NCBI GenBank assembly: GCA_949361645.1
Contig: OX442436.1
Location: 5,638,386-5,702,385 of the forward strand
Reading direction: 5' to 3'
DNA length: 64,000 bases
Origin: Spongilla lacustris
Lineage: Eukaryota; Porifera; Demospongiae; Spongillida; Spongillidae
The first letter of the stretch is position 1, and each line of letters opens with the position of its first letter. The position numbers and the translations under genes were made by a program. The notes below the pieces were generated by a model. The model searched no databases. It saw only the letters and a program-made list of their open reading frames with translations, and was not told the DNA's origin. Shown here piece by piece: positions 13,822 through 26,695 of this stretch.

Positions 13822-15217
13822 GTAGGCCTACATGTAATTTTCGAACGGTACCTGAGGTTAGCCATTGAAGTTTTAGACTTTTAGATAGCAACTATGTACT
13901 GATATGCATATATAAGACAAAAACTCAGAAACTATTTGTCTTTCAAGCACAACAAACGATGCACATTCATAGTGGTACCATTGGTAGCAAACTTCACACT
14001 GAATCATTTTGCCTGATTCAGCAGGTACCCATATCGCTCCTACACCGGTAGTCCTTGGTACAGAGGGGGACGGGCGAACCCGTAGGTGAAGCCGCTCCGG
14101 GAAGGGTGCGGTAGGGGAGCACCCCTCCCGCCCAGCTAGGGGTACATGTACAGATGGATTACATCATGACGTCATAACTCGTATTTTAAACACTGTGCGG
14201 GTTCTGCCCCCCCCCCCCCCCCCCCTGCCAAATAGAAATTAAATTTCATAGCTAAGGGGCGGTGCCTTACACGATGAATAGTATATGTGCGAAAACGACT
14301 AGGCACAGGCTGCAGTGCCAGACGGTGCGGCGCCATGCAGTCTAGAACATCGGGCAGGCATACACGTGCTCTAAACTAAAACTTCCGCGACAGCTGGAAT
14401 TGTGTTTGAGTGAATTGCAAGGCGCCTATACAAAATTTCAAGTCACAATAGCAGTCTCCCAATCCTATGGATAGCTTTTCATTAACAGTTGTGCTAAATA
14501 AATGAAACAGTCTATCTCAATAGGCTACCTTTAAATATCTATGCTTGTGCTTAGACCTACGCCCATACTTATTACGAGTATTATGGTTTAGTGGTTATCA
14601 TTGTTCAGCAACTGGACCAGATCTTTTGCTGATGTCCATGGGGGAATGAAATAGTTGCATGCAGTGGTGCCTAATCTTCCACATAATGCTGTAATCATAT
14701 TAATTGTAGCATGTAAACAATATTGCAGAGTATCTGGCATGGTCTCCATTATAATATTTCAGTATCAAGAAGTGTTGCTTGCTAGCCACAATACTATCAG
14801 TTATCAGGAGCAACAGCAACACACCTGCAACTCTCTCCGGCTAGCAACATTTTGCAACACTATCCGTGTGTAACCAATTTCAGAGCTTAAGTACAAGTAT
14901 GCTTACGTCTTTATCCTTCTTCCTCTTACCCCTGGGAGCCATTGGAGTACCATAAATAGAATCCACAATTATTATGACATTAAGGGACCATTAATAAATT
15001 ATGTCAAACTATAAATGCCATTATGAATACCCCATCCACATCACACTTTAATCAGTTGTGTTATGCCCCATGCTTGTATACACAACAGTGCCACATTGTT
15101 TAAATCAGTTTCCACATTTTCTTAATCAGTTTTTGAGGGCAGTGACACATATTAATTCATTAATTATTCTATGTATGTATTATAATTCTATATTCATATG
15201 ATGAAAATATCAGCTTG
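13822..15217. other. Gene-free stretch upstream of the sacsin-like gene
   Basis: Presumed promoter side of the minus-strand sacsin-like gene. Contains a C-run at about 14207-14225. I see no TATA-like element at a convincing position, no coding exon and no RNA gene. Confidence 0.5.
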
Positions 15218-15224
15218 ATGTAAT

Positions 15225-16417
15225 CATAGATAGAAGAATACCTGGATACGAAACGCGGAGATAATTAGAAATGATCCGCGTTTCGGCACGTGACACATTT
15301 GGTGTAATAAACTTATATAGAGATAGCCTACCAAGGGCCGAAACTGACTCAGTTGTGACTTGCCGTAATACGAGCGATACAGGAGACGATTACGGACAGT
15401 AACATACCTGAAACATAGGCCAAAACAGATCCTCTTAACGAGTTGGTTATACAACTTCCGATACCGTTGGTCCGTTGCTTTCAATTGATTTTGCTGTGGC
15501 CGGGTTACGTTCGGCTATTCTAGCTTGTCTACATCACCCAAGAATAAAAGCACATTCAGCTAGAGAGAGAGCTTACAGATGTTTCAAACAGACACGTTTG
15601 ATGGAATTGCCGCCTATTTGGAAACACTTTTTCTGTGTCATTGGTCTGCAGTCGGATCATCAATCGCACTTACAAGGCATTTGTTCAATCAGCTACTACA
15701 CAACTTTAAGTACTATAAGTGCATTCCCTACAACTGATCATTGTAACTGCGTAGATGTGTCTAAGTGCTATCTAGCTTGCACTGACCGTGCAAGAGATGT
15801 ACCGAAACATATATCGGTCTAGGGACGATTTAATGAAAATAACCCGCACAACTATAACTTCTATAAGACATTTGCATAACGTTGGTCCACCTTTGGCTGT
15901 ATGCGTTCCACAGAACAACTCTTTCTGAACATTGAAAAACTAATTTGGACTTTGTTGCGTGTGTCTAACTCACACACTATGTTCCGAAACACGATGGGTC
16001 CGCGACCTGTTCACCAGGCAGTTGTACCCACATGCTAAAGCCCCTTACAACGGCTATACGTTCGTTCCACAGAGGGAATAGCATAATGCTTTGCTTTTAG
16101 AAATGAATGGTTGGAAGCATCTCTAAGTTGAGATATATGTTCCGAAGAGGCGGAAATGATAGATACGGTACCTACGTAGAGTGTGCTTAGTGAATTGCAT
16201 GAACAATAGTCACTAACCTGGAAAGCAAGATCAGTGGGAGTACGAAGAATGCCTAAGATCTCGATTTTTCTCTTAAACAGCAGTGAAAATAGGGGGAAAA
16301 GCGTAATCTACAAAAGGGTTAACCGAAACACAGTTCACTTCAAAGGGTCCGCCGCCTACAATTGACAATTCAATGATCACGTGACGCGTTTCGTATCCAG
16401 GTATTCTTCAATCTATG
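15225..16417. mobile_element. 1,193-bp terminal-inverted-repeat element, no recognised transposase
   Basis: 33-bp inverted repeats at 15225-15257 and 16385-16417 differ at one base and start CATAGATAGAAGAATACC. The flanking direct repeat ATGTAAT sits at 15218-15224 and 16418-16424; it can be read as 8 bp, GATGTAAT, sharing the terminal G. The left end carries a subterminal hairpin (CGAAACGCGGA at 15249-15259 against TCCGCGTTTCG at 15275-15285). CACGTG occurs near both ends (15287-15292, 16378-16383). Two short internal ORFs (plus 15475-15822, minus 15224-15484) match no transposase I know. The 7-8 bp duplication is most like hAT. Confidence 0.85.
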
Positions 16418-16663
16418 ATGTAATTTATGAAAAAAAAAATTAATCATGTTGGTATAACTAGATTCTTATCTACTTTCTCACTGCACATTCACCCTCGACA
16501 CACATTCTCTTCACCACCTCCACTCTTATTCCCACTATTGCAGGCAGGGCTATAAATATTCAGATAAGATTTTTTATGGCACATAACACATTTATATGCA
16601 CATTCAAATTTCTAACATAAGGTTATTACTAGGCATATACACAACATATCACTGGTGCTCCCA

Positions 16664-16723
16664 CTACGCAGTTGATTCACCTGGAAGGTCCTCATAGGTT
16701 TCATCTTGTCCATCTGCATGTAG

Positions 16724-16767
<44 letters not shown>

Positions 16768-19700
16768 GTAGGCAACATTGTGCAGATACACAATGTATCT
16801 GTTAGTAACAGGTATGACTTGGAATAGGTAGAATTTACAGAGCAAAAATTTTAAATGTGAAGATGATGCTTCTACATATGAGATTCACCAACGTCCTTTT
16901 GGCAGCAAGCATGCTTTTCATTTACCTTCACATGTGAGTGCCAATGATTTTTAATCTGCAAAGTATTACCCCAACCTTAATAAAGTACCTGAAAATACAA
17001 ACAGGGAGTTACAGTTTTTAGTATGTGTGGCAAAGTCCATTTTATGTGGAGATATTTAAAGCTATCTTCATTTATTTCAGCTCCTACAATGCAAATTAGA
17101 TGCAGAAGAAGTAGGAAGACTTTGCCACTAAATAACAAAATGGACCTATGTATTTATTGCTTAGTTGTCCTATTTTGACGAATGAGAGGACATTGAAGGA
17201 TATATGTACAGCAAAAAAGTGTTGTAACGATGATCCATAATGAAACATTAACTTCTAATTTTACCCCACAATGATTACCATCCATTCCCCTCAACCCTTC
17301 GGTTCCTACCAGTCATGCATGTAACATTTCCATTCCATCATTTAACCCCTCCATTTATACACCTTCAAACAACATTTGCACATGAATAATCAACATTTGG
17401 TTAACCTAACCAACCCCATTCCTACCTTCTGTTGGGGGAGGTGGTGCAGGGCAAGATGGTGGAGGGAAGAATACCTGCAACCTGGAAGTGGGTGGAGGGA
17501 GGGTTGGGAGAGGGGGAGGGGCAGAGGACCGAGCTGGCAGACTTCTGTCCTCATTCGCCCCCACACTTTCATAGATGTCCTCTTGAATAGCTTCTTCAGC
17601 TTCATTAGGGATGGGCAGGGCTGTGCCCACGACACTGGAGGGAAAGATGGTGGAAGAATAAGGTGAAGGATAGAGAAAATGAATATCTCATCCAGATTCA
17701 ACTACCTCATCCCCATCTCATATCTCACTCTACCACATCCCACCCCATCCTCACACGATAAAAAATGAGTTTGTGTTGTGCAGTACCTGACAATGCAATT
17801 ATGAAATAATATATATCAGTGCACATTGGTTTAGATGTGGGGGTGATATAGACATTTTTTTATTTCTTACATGATTAATGATTATTATAATTATCATCAT
17901 ATTGGCCAATATCATTTATGTAACATTTTTTATAGTATATAATCATGAAGATATTAAACGCTTGCTATTTCAATCTTAATAATAACATTTAACTTCATTA
18001 CAGCGCTAATTAGGATTGAATTGATTAATTTTAAAAATAACAAAAAGTGAATGTAATCAAGAACTCAGAAAATCCTTTATTGTACAAATTGTACAGATTG
18101 CATTATAAAACAGCCTTAGTGCATAGCATAAAGACTATGAACTCTTCTGTATCTGTAGGGGAGGAGTGGGTTAGTTGAGCCACTTTTTAGGTTTAGGTTT
18201 ATACTGCCTCTGAGGTTGGGTATTAAGCAGAGGTTAATACTCTGATGTAAAGGGGCATCACTTGGGTACATGTCATAGGAATGTTAGAGACTGGGGATGT
18301 ACGTGAGAATAGGAACATTATTAAAAATCAACAGGTGTCAAATGGCACAACTAACCCAGCCAAGTGGGTTAGTTGTGCCAGGTACATGGGTCAGTTCAGC
18401 CATATGCTGCCTTCAGCCAAAGTTAGTTGCATTGCACAATAATTGCTAACATAAGTAGGTCTAGGCCTTATGTTATCAAATCATTGATAAAAGCAAATTC
18501 ATACACTAATGCATGACACTTTTTCAATGAGAGCTCTTGAAATTGATCGGCAAGTGTTTTTAAGTCATTTTTCTATTTAGAAATTAAAACAGAATACTTC
18601 TGAGATTGCTGCATAGCCAAATAAGCATAGCTCACTATTTCTATTACGTCAATCAATAAATCATTTTAATGCCATACAATTGCAGCTAAAGCGTATGGCT
18701 CAACTAACCCCCTTTGCAAATGGCTCAACTAACCCCACTACTAACTTTTCCTGTAACTACCTAAGTTGTATAAAAAGGAAGCAAAGTATATAATTTATTA
18801 TAAACATAAATATAGCTGCATACATGTACTTTCAAACACCCAAGACTGAAACAAGAATATAGTCATTGTGTAGAAATTATGAGGGCACAAACCGTAAAAA
18901 CTGAATTTCACTTTGATCATCAAAATTCTTATTTTTGAATTTCACATTCTGATGAATACTAAAACAAAATCCTAAAGTAGGACAAAAAGCTAGTCATAAC
19001 ACTTAATGCCAATATATGTTAACATAATTCAATTATGTTTCTTCATGGAGCTAAAACAGGGGGTGGCTCAACTAACCCAGTGGTTCAACTAACCCACTCC
19101 TCCCCTACAGATGCATGCTTGAAATCTGGTTTTCCCTTTCTAGAGGACAAGCTAAGAGTGAACATTGGCAGTTTTCGGTTGGCGTGGGCTAAGCTGATCC
19201 AACAGAGATAGCACCAGTTTTCTACCCTTTCATCTTTACCTTCAAGAAAACGAAAGTAATCTATACCACAGCCACTGGATCCTTCTTGTGATGCCAGATC
19301 TTACAGTGCAGCTGTGCTTGCAGGTTTGTAAAGCACTGCTTCTTTTACTGAATGGAAAGCTAAAATAGAAGCTGCACTTTCGGGACTTTCCTCAATTCAT
19401 CTTGGCCCAATTGTCGTTGGTTTGTAGCGAAAGAAAGCGGAACGCCCACTGCTTTTCTATCGCTTCCATACCTTAATTGTTTCATAGACTATTTAGACAA
19501 CCTTCGCCAGCCAGGAATCGTCTTGCAGCTTCAATATTACTCTTGTATTTCTTGATGTACTTATTTTAAGCTTTGACACATTCGTGATTGCGTCGCTGTC
19601 GTAGCCATGGTGCGTGCGCATACAAGTACATACAAGTATGGGCATTATTGTGGAATAATTTTCATACGCTGCGCGTATACGCTCGCCGCGTAAGTGGGTG

Positions 19701-22700
19701 CTGTTTGGTTCTGGCGTTACACTTACAGTGACGCTAAAGAGAAGGCGGGGCGATATCGGCGAGTATTTTGGCGAAGCTAACTGATATCAGCAGCTATCCA
19801 TGTTTTCAATTTTCTTTAGTGGGCCTTAGTTTGTCCTACCCAAGGAAAGTTAGGCACTACAATCCAACTTTTTGACATTATACGCAGGCCTTTCGTTGCT
19901 AAAAAGGTATATTCTAAAATCTTAAAGCATAGGAAATTTGGTATTTTTTGAAACGCAAGAGAAACCTCTATCTAATGATGATATATTTATGTCCCCCGTT
20001 TGCTCCGTTATATGTGTTGTTGCATTTAAAGATGGTAATGCCGCAGCATAAAAAATTTCTTTTTTTAGCTTCAACATTCAAAATCTAACTATTTGACATT
20101 GTTTTTATCCGCGAAATATAATACGTTGGGCTATTAAATGTAAAAAAAAAAAACATCAAGGTCATACCCTACCCCGATGTCTACATCCTAAACCACTGCG
20201 TAGTGACAACAGTGCCAATTATTCCATAGGAAAAGTGTCACTGCTATGACATATGCAGCCCTCCAACACAGAAAAGGGCTTTATGATATATCTGACCACA
20301 CATGGTATGCAATCATGAGAAAACCTTCCCATACTAAAGAAGGTGTGCAGTAGTGAGCACATGCATGTAATTCATACCTGTTTGAACTTTGACGTGATGT
20401 TGTCTGAAAATAGAATTTAGAACAAGATAAATGAGTGATGAACATTGCTACCATGTTATCTTACCCTCTGGCAAAGTCTTCCATCAACATAGCCAACTAT
20501 ACATGTAACAATGGAAAAGGTGGACATTTACCTCTGTACAATCCTTACCACTCCTTCCCTGTTTCATTACTCACAGAATCCATGCCCTCTTAAAGTAGAA
20601 AGTGTACCCCTCACCTGTTCCATCACTCTTCTCGACAATGTACTTCCCTTTGGGCAGCTTTTCATGGGTCATTAGAAGAACCATGACCACCTCCCCTGCC
20701 ACGACTGCAATGTGCTCCTTGGTAGCGGTGGGATAGTCCAGAAGGAGCTCCACTGCAAACAGTGGCTGTGTCTCCATGGTGAGAGCAAATTGCTGTGCAG
20801 CAGCAGTGCATGTTGAGAGGTGCAATGTGAGAGGAGTATGATGAGTGTGAAGGAGCGATTACCAACCAAAATAGGATGATTTTAATTACTGGTATATTCA
20901 AATAACTCACTTTGAGGCTCTTCAGACATTTCTGTTTGTTTTTCAAAATGGCCTCCTTCTTTTTCTTCTCTTCCTTCTCTTTCTCCTTCTTCTTCTTCTC
21001 TTCCTCCTTCAACTGTCTGCGTTCATTCTTTGACAAGGCTCTGATGGTTTAAAGAGGTGAGCGAATGAAAAGTGAAAGTGCGAGGAACAAGGGGAGGGGA
21101 GGGGAAAAGATTTGCAAGAGTAGTAAATAGAGAATGGATCAATCAAAGTGGTGTGAAAGAGATTTTACTTGTTCTTCCTGTCCAGAGAGGGTGAAGTCGA
21201 TGGAGATTCCAGGACTTCAGACAAGGTGGGAGGGAGTTGTAGAGACATGGACATAGACACAGATAGTGAAAGAGATGAGGCATTAGAGCTGCCTTCAGCA
21301 TCACACCCTTCTTCATACATCTCTTCTCTGTGAAATAACAACTAATGAGAGCAGGCTGTCATCACCCAGGATACTTACTCCTGCTGCGCAGGTCCCTGTG
21401 AAGATGGTTTTGCCTATATTAAACGGAAGTTGAGGGATAGGACAAGGCGTCAGGACATAGAGCCCCCACATTTCCCTCACTGTCACTCATAATGTACACT
21501 CCTCACACCTCTCACTGGTGCACATTTCTCCCTAATTACACGTGTACCTCTCTTTCCATCTCCTCTTCCTCCTCCTCAGGTGTGACAGGGATGGGAGGCA
21601 GTCCAACAGAAGGATGAATGGGGACTGGAGGTGGTTTAAAGGAAGGAGTGACAGAAGGCTTGGGAGGTGGGGGTGGAGCTTGTTGCTGGACATCATCGTA
21701 AAGCTCTTCAGTTCCTCCCTCTTGACCATCCTCCTGTTTAGTATTTGAAGCACTGGGCATAGTGGGTACATGTGTTGTGAATTGCCATACATCATCATAT
21801 ACAATGTACCAACATAATATAAATTATTATTATTATATACAGGTAAACATATACACTATTACTAACAAATACATAAATGCACACAAACACAAAAACAAGT
21901 TCATTATCTTGTTGGAGTGTTTGGGCATAGCAGCGGACCAGGATTGATTGAGCATCAGCTCTAACCAATAACAAGCTGAGGCAGCCATATAGCTCTGTTA
22001 CTATAAAATCAATTTTATTGTATGCATTTTAAAAACATACTCTAGACAGAATGGCCCTGGAGTTGGCACTGATCAAGGTCAAATTCTATAGATTTGGTTT
22101 TTTTTAGGCTGCCTCAGTCTAATAGCCAGTCTTCCAGCATGTTTAGAGACACTACATTGAGCTTCTGGTCACCAACACCCACCACCAGAAGGAGGCAAAC
22201 CCAGACTAATTCTTGATATTTTGCATTATTACTATGGTGCTTTCTCTGTTCTACCTGCATTGTTGCTAAACCTGGCATTATACACAGAATTCTAATCATA
22301 ATATTGAATTATATTTATATGCATGCGAGTTGTATGCATGTGTAATTTATACATGTATGCATGGCAGTTATACTTCCATGCCTACCAGCCTGTAGCAATA
22401 GCAAACAGACATGCATAGCTGCTGTAGAATTGTACATTGTGGTACTGTGATGTATATATGATGTATGATACAGGCAGGGTACAAGTCTGTGCAGCGTTCT
22501 CAGCCGTATAGATGAAGTGGATGCACCTATCATATTCCCATCAAAGAAAACTGTCCCAACACAGAGTACATACTGCAGCATTTAACCAGAGATACTCTAC
22601 ATGCTCTGATGTAACATCTGCTTCTTTATGTGCAGTTAATTATTTTCATCTGGCTTAAATGTTATGCAGTGTAGTCTACATTAGCCATATCGCAGATCAT

Positions 22701-25063
22701 ATATGTACCCTGCTGTTAGACCATGTATCATGCATCATATAGAACATGTACCCTGGCTGTCACCTGCATGTATATAGGCCATGCATCATCATACATCATA
22801 TAGGCCATGTACCCTGCCTGTATCGTACACCATATAGCATTCATTGAACAGTTACATAACAGGCTAACCAGTGTTGGTACATAACAGGCTAACCAGTGTT
22901 GGTACATAACAGGGTAACCAGCGCTGGTACATAACAGGCTAACCAGTGTTGGTACATAACAGGCTAACCAGTGCTGGTACATGACAGGGTAACCACAATA
23001 GGACACAGTAAAACTTTCAAAAGGCACTATGCATTGTGCTGCCCCATTACATAGGTGGTCAACTAATCATGGAACTGGTGGCCACAAGCCCAATGCACTA
23101 TATGGAACATGGCACCCTTACCTGGAAGGAAACGGTGAAGGGGACATTGTGTCTTCATAGAGCTCTTCCTGATCATCAGATGGTTTCTCCACTGGGGGAG
23201 GGGGGATTGTGTCTTCATAGAGCTCTTCCTGATCATCAGATGGTTTCTCCACTGGGGGAGGGGGGATTGTGTCTTCATAGAGCTCTTCCTGATCATCAGA
23301 TGGTTTCTCCACTGGGGGAGGGGGGATTGTGTCTTCATAGAGCTCTTCCTGATCATCAGATGGTTTCTCCACTGGGGGAGGGGGCATTGTGTCCTCATAG
23401 AGCTCTTCCTGATCATTAGATGGCACAACAGGGGGTGGAGCATTCTTAATAGGCAAAGCTGAAGGGGCTCCAATGGTTACTATGGTGAGACGAAGGTTTG
23501 AGAGGGGAGAAGGGGGAAAGAAGGATGAAGTAAGGAGGGCAACGGGAAATGAGAGTGTTTGGATAAAAGCAGATGAATTTTTTTTCACATGCCTACCTCC
23601 TTGTCCTGGCTTGGTGTTCCTTGAGGGCAGTGGTGGGGGTTTATTGGAATCAACTAGCTCCAGTGGACGGCGCCTGAACTTCTGCAGTGGGCCCATTGTG
23701 GGGGTTGGCTCTGCTGATGTCTTCATCTTTTGTACAGATGGATTTACCAGTGTTTCTGAGTGAAGGAAAGATCACAGGTGGTTATTATTTTTTTGTGCCA
23801 AGAAAGATTACCTTTTGCTGGCAGTTCAGGATCTGGAGGGGGTGGGATGGGTTTCTTTGCTGGCAAGGAAGGCATTGTTTTGGGGTGGGGTGGGAGTGGC
23901 TTATCAGATGAAATATTGTCTGATAATGAAGGCAGCACAACAGGTAAAGCTTTCTGTTCTGTATCATTTGGGCCAACTGATGGCTTAGGAGGAAGCTTAG
24001 GGGAAGACTGAGAGTTTGGTTCAATAACTTCATTCAGCTTCACTGATGCCTTTGGCTTAAGGGGGGGGTGGGGCTTTTCTGTCTTAGGTGTAACCTCTTT
24101 TGTTGGTGTATCTGATGACTTAGGTCCAAGAGGAGGGGAAAGGTTGTCATTTGATCCTTCATCTTCAGTTGGATGGTCTGTTGCAGTGCTCTTGTTCTGT
24201 TCAATGAAAGGAACTTGGGGCAAGGCAGTCCTACCCACAGGTTTGGGTGGAGGTCTGGAATGGCCTGTTGCTCCTTCAGCAGGAGGGTCTGCTGTGGTCT
24301 TCTGTACTGGCACTAGCTTGGGCTTAGGGGAAGGCTTAGGTCGGCTCAACTTTGGTTCATTATCTTCCAATGGAAGGTCTACTACAGGTCGCTTTGGTTC
24401 AGACTGCTGCTGTTCAGTGATTGATGATGTCCTTGGAGGGAGTGGTTTTCTTGCTGCGGCAATTGGCCTCTCTTTCTCCCTCTCCAGTTGCTGGCCGTTC
24501 GTATTGGCATCTGAAGTACTCTCTTCCTTAAAGGCTGAGTCGACATTGTTGTGTGTAATCTTCGAAACAAGCCTTTCAAACTCTGACTTTTCTTCCTGTG
24601 ATGTAGTGGACCTACTGTCTTCTCCACTTGCACCTGAGGTCTTCTTTTTTTGCAGTTGCCCTGCCCATGGAGGGGGGGTGACATCATCACTCTTCCTGTG
24701 TTGCCTTTTCTCCTCCAAGTCTTTTATGGACTCCATAGCACTGCCTGATCGCCTCTTGGCCTGCTGCATTATCTCCTTAATATTGATGCCACCTCCCCCA
24801 TCAGAGTCTTTCTTTGGTGGGGGTGTGGGCTTCACCTTTTCTTTTTGTTCCTTTGGCGGACTAGAAGTGTTTAAGGTAGTAGTGGGAGCCCTTTGTGGGA
24901 TAGCAGGTGGGCGTGATGGGGCACTTGATACCCTGGGTATGGTGCTTGCCAAGGTGGTCTGGGGACCAGGACTGGGCATCTCAGAGGGGGGTTCAGGCAG
25001 GTCCTCATACAAATCCTCCTGGGGGGCGCTGTTGTCGGGCAACTCTTCGTACAACTCTGACAT
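16664..25063 (-). CDS. Proline-rich tyrosine-motif adaptor with SH3-like segment (FYB1/ADAP-like layout)
   Basis: Eleven exons with compatible phases: 25063-23812, 23755-23597, 23479-23122, 21752-21548, 21413-21379, 21327-21169, 21040-20911, 20792-20575, 20403-20378, 17620-17426, 16713-16664; predicted 928 aa. Order: acidic start with YEEL and YEDL; long Pro/Ser/Lys region rich in PPxP-type SH3 ligands; an exact 20-aa repeat block with YEDT; YDDV; YEEG; a Lys/Glu helical stretch; an SH3-like segment (from FAVELLLDYPTATKEH to TGEGYTFYF); YESV; and a C-terminal YEDLPGESTA. A charged helix leading into a divergent SH3 with YDDV/YEDI motifs is the arrangement of ADAP/FYB. No SH2, PH or kinase domain is seen. 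Inferred role: scaffold phosphorylated by Src/Syk-type kinases. The 26-bp ninth exon and the tenth-exon acceptor were chosen by phase and are the weakest parts. A WIP- or SLP-76-like scaffold is an alternative. Confidence 0.75.
16727..16765. repeat. (TG)n microsatellite
   Basis: About 18 TG units just upstream (minus sense) of the last coding exon of the adaptor gene, within the polypyrimidine/CA-rich part of its 3' splice region. Confidence 0.9.
18151..19112. mobile_element. Inverted-repeat element (about 960 bp) in an adaptor-gene intron
   Basis: Ends are inverted copies starting ATCTGTAGGGGAGGAGTGGG and continuing TTAGTTGA (18151-18178 and 19085-19112). The word GGGTTAGTTGAGCC and its complement recur inside (about 18341-18420, 18690-18740, 19062-19090) and can form internal hairpins. 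No ORF. The boundary duplication is unclear: a TA duplication next to the GGGGAGG ends is possible. Non-autonomous transposon or MITE. Confidence 0.75.
23141..23415 (-). repeat. Coding 60-bp tandem repeat (20-residue YEDT units)
   Basis: Consecutive 60-bp units in the third exon of the adaptor gene are almost base-for-base identical over four copies, with a fifth partial unit upstream. Each encodes EKPSDDQEELYEDTIPPPPV or a one-residue variant, i.e. one acidic tyrosine motif plus one PPPP stretch. The near absence of synonymous differences points to recent expansion. Confidence 0.93.
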
Positions 25064-26695
25064 ATTTTACTGCAGGATAAAGTGGGAATTAGCCCTAAAG
25101 GGTGCAAGCTATAGTGGTGGGGATGCAGGCCATTCACTCCCCTCTCCATTCGGGCACTGGCGGATGGATCCAGGGCAAAATGGCAAACGATAAAACCCAG
25201 AAACGATATTATTTAGAATGCGGACATGCTAGTTATGTTCAACACTGTACTTGCAATCTGAGGTGCTGCGTCCTTGCATGCAAGCGCACTGAATACTATT
25301 ATAGTGCAGTTACTCCAGTAGCTTTTCAGCGAGCAGGTCTCGTGATTTATTATGATATGAAGGTCATTGTGTAGACCAAGTACGGACGTACTGTTTTTTT
25401 ATCTTGTAAAATAATAATAAACCGGCAGAATAAAAGCACTCTTTTCTCGGAAATCGAGGCGTTCTATGTGCAATATGAGATACGATCTTGTTTCGACTTG
25501 GCCAAAAAAAAAACGCTCACTGGCGTCGAGTTTTGCCCTTGCCGCGCCGTATACATGCATAGTGATAATGATATATGGGCAGTGCACTGAGGCAGTTTTT
25601 ATTGGCACACAAACACACACATGCACACAACACACACATGCACACAACACACACAGACAACACACACAGAAATAAGATACAGAAGCCTGAATGGAGGGAA
25701 AAAAACACTGTGTTTTCTTTTGGTGCCCCGCCCCCAACTGTTCAACGCGCACCAACTATAAATTTAAACGGTCCTACAATGCCTTACGTTTGCACGCACA
25801 TCATGCCCTCTTCGCAAAGCGCATGCAGAAATAACAGCAAATACGTACCGAGTATGTTGCTCTCTGCAATTCTCAAATCGCCGTTCCCAATTCCTTCGAG
25901 TAATTAAAAAAAAACTACGTACGTCCGGCCAACTAAGCAATTTTATGTCGGCACCGCCCCCTCTGGCACAAAACGATGCGGCCGACTGTCTTCAGTGCCA
26001 GAGATAATATATAGATTGTGCTAACTTCAATTCTTAATAATAACCTGTTATGCTATACAAATAAGTAGGTAGGCCGGAGCACGGAAAGCACTTCCCTTAT
26101 ACAAGATCGTAAAACCACGAATTTACATTCGTTCCAAACACTCTGACTCAGATCAGTAAATAAAGGAGTTATTATACCCCAAGGGTGCATGCAATCACAC
26201 TGGGAAGCCGGCTCTGAAGGAAATCAAACAAGTAAAATGGAAACAGAAAGATATAACAAATGACACAAAGCAGTAGCCACACACCCCTGCACAATCACCA
26301 AACTCATACAAGGGATGTAATCATTGGACCGTGCTCTGTTAGCTTTTACCGATACAGTAAACATGTTGATCGCGAGCGGCGATCTATATGTGTGTCAAAG
26401 CGTGTACTAGTAGTACCATAGATATTTAAGTAAGTACTGAATTAAAAGTTATAATTCGAACAGGCGCGCAGGATCAGTAACCCCGTTACTTAGCCCAACC
26501 GTTACGCATTATTGTGTACATGTACGCAAAATTACGTAGAATGGTCTGTATAAGATTTGAATTTAAAAGTAAGTGAATTCAAAGTTATATTGCCTGGTAT
26601 AGGTAAATAAGAAAATTTGCAACATTACACATGAATATAATTGATACCTACATGAGTAATAAAATAATATTATAGTGTTTGAGAAAGACAGGTGG
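25064..26695. other. Intergenic: adaptor-gene 5' flank and fucosyltransferase 3' flank
   Basis: Holds a CA-rich microsatellite (about 25607-25672) and AT-rich sequence. No coding exon or RNA gene recognised. Both neighbouring genes are on the minus strand, so the adaptor promoter should lie in the part next to 25063. Confidence 0.55.

Noticed and set aside
24144..25193. 349-codon plus-strand ORF
   Set aside because: Antisense shadow of the adaptor gene's first exon; low-complexity mirror of Pro/Ser codons with no domain.
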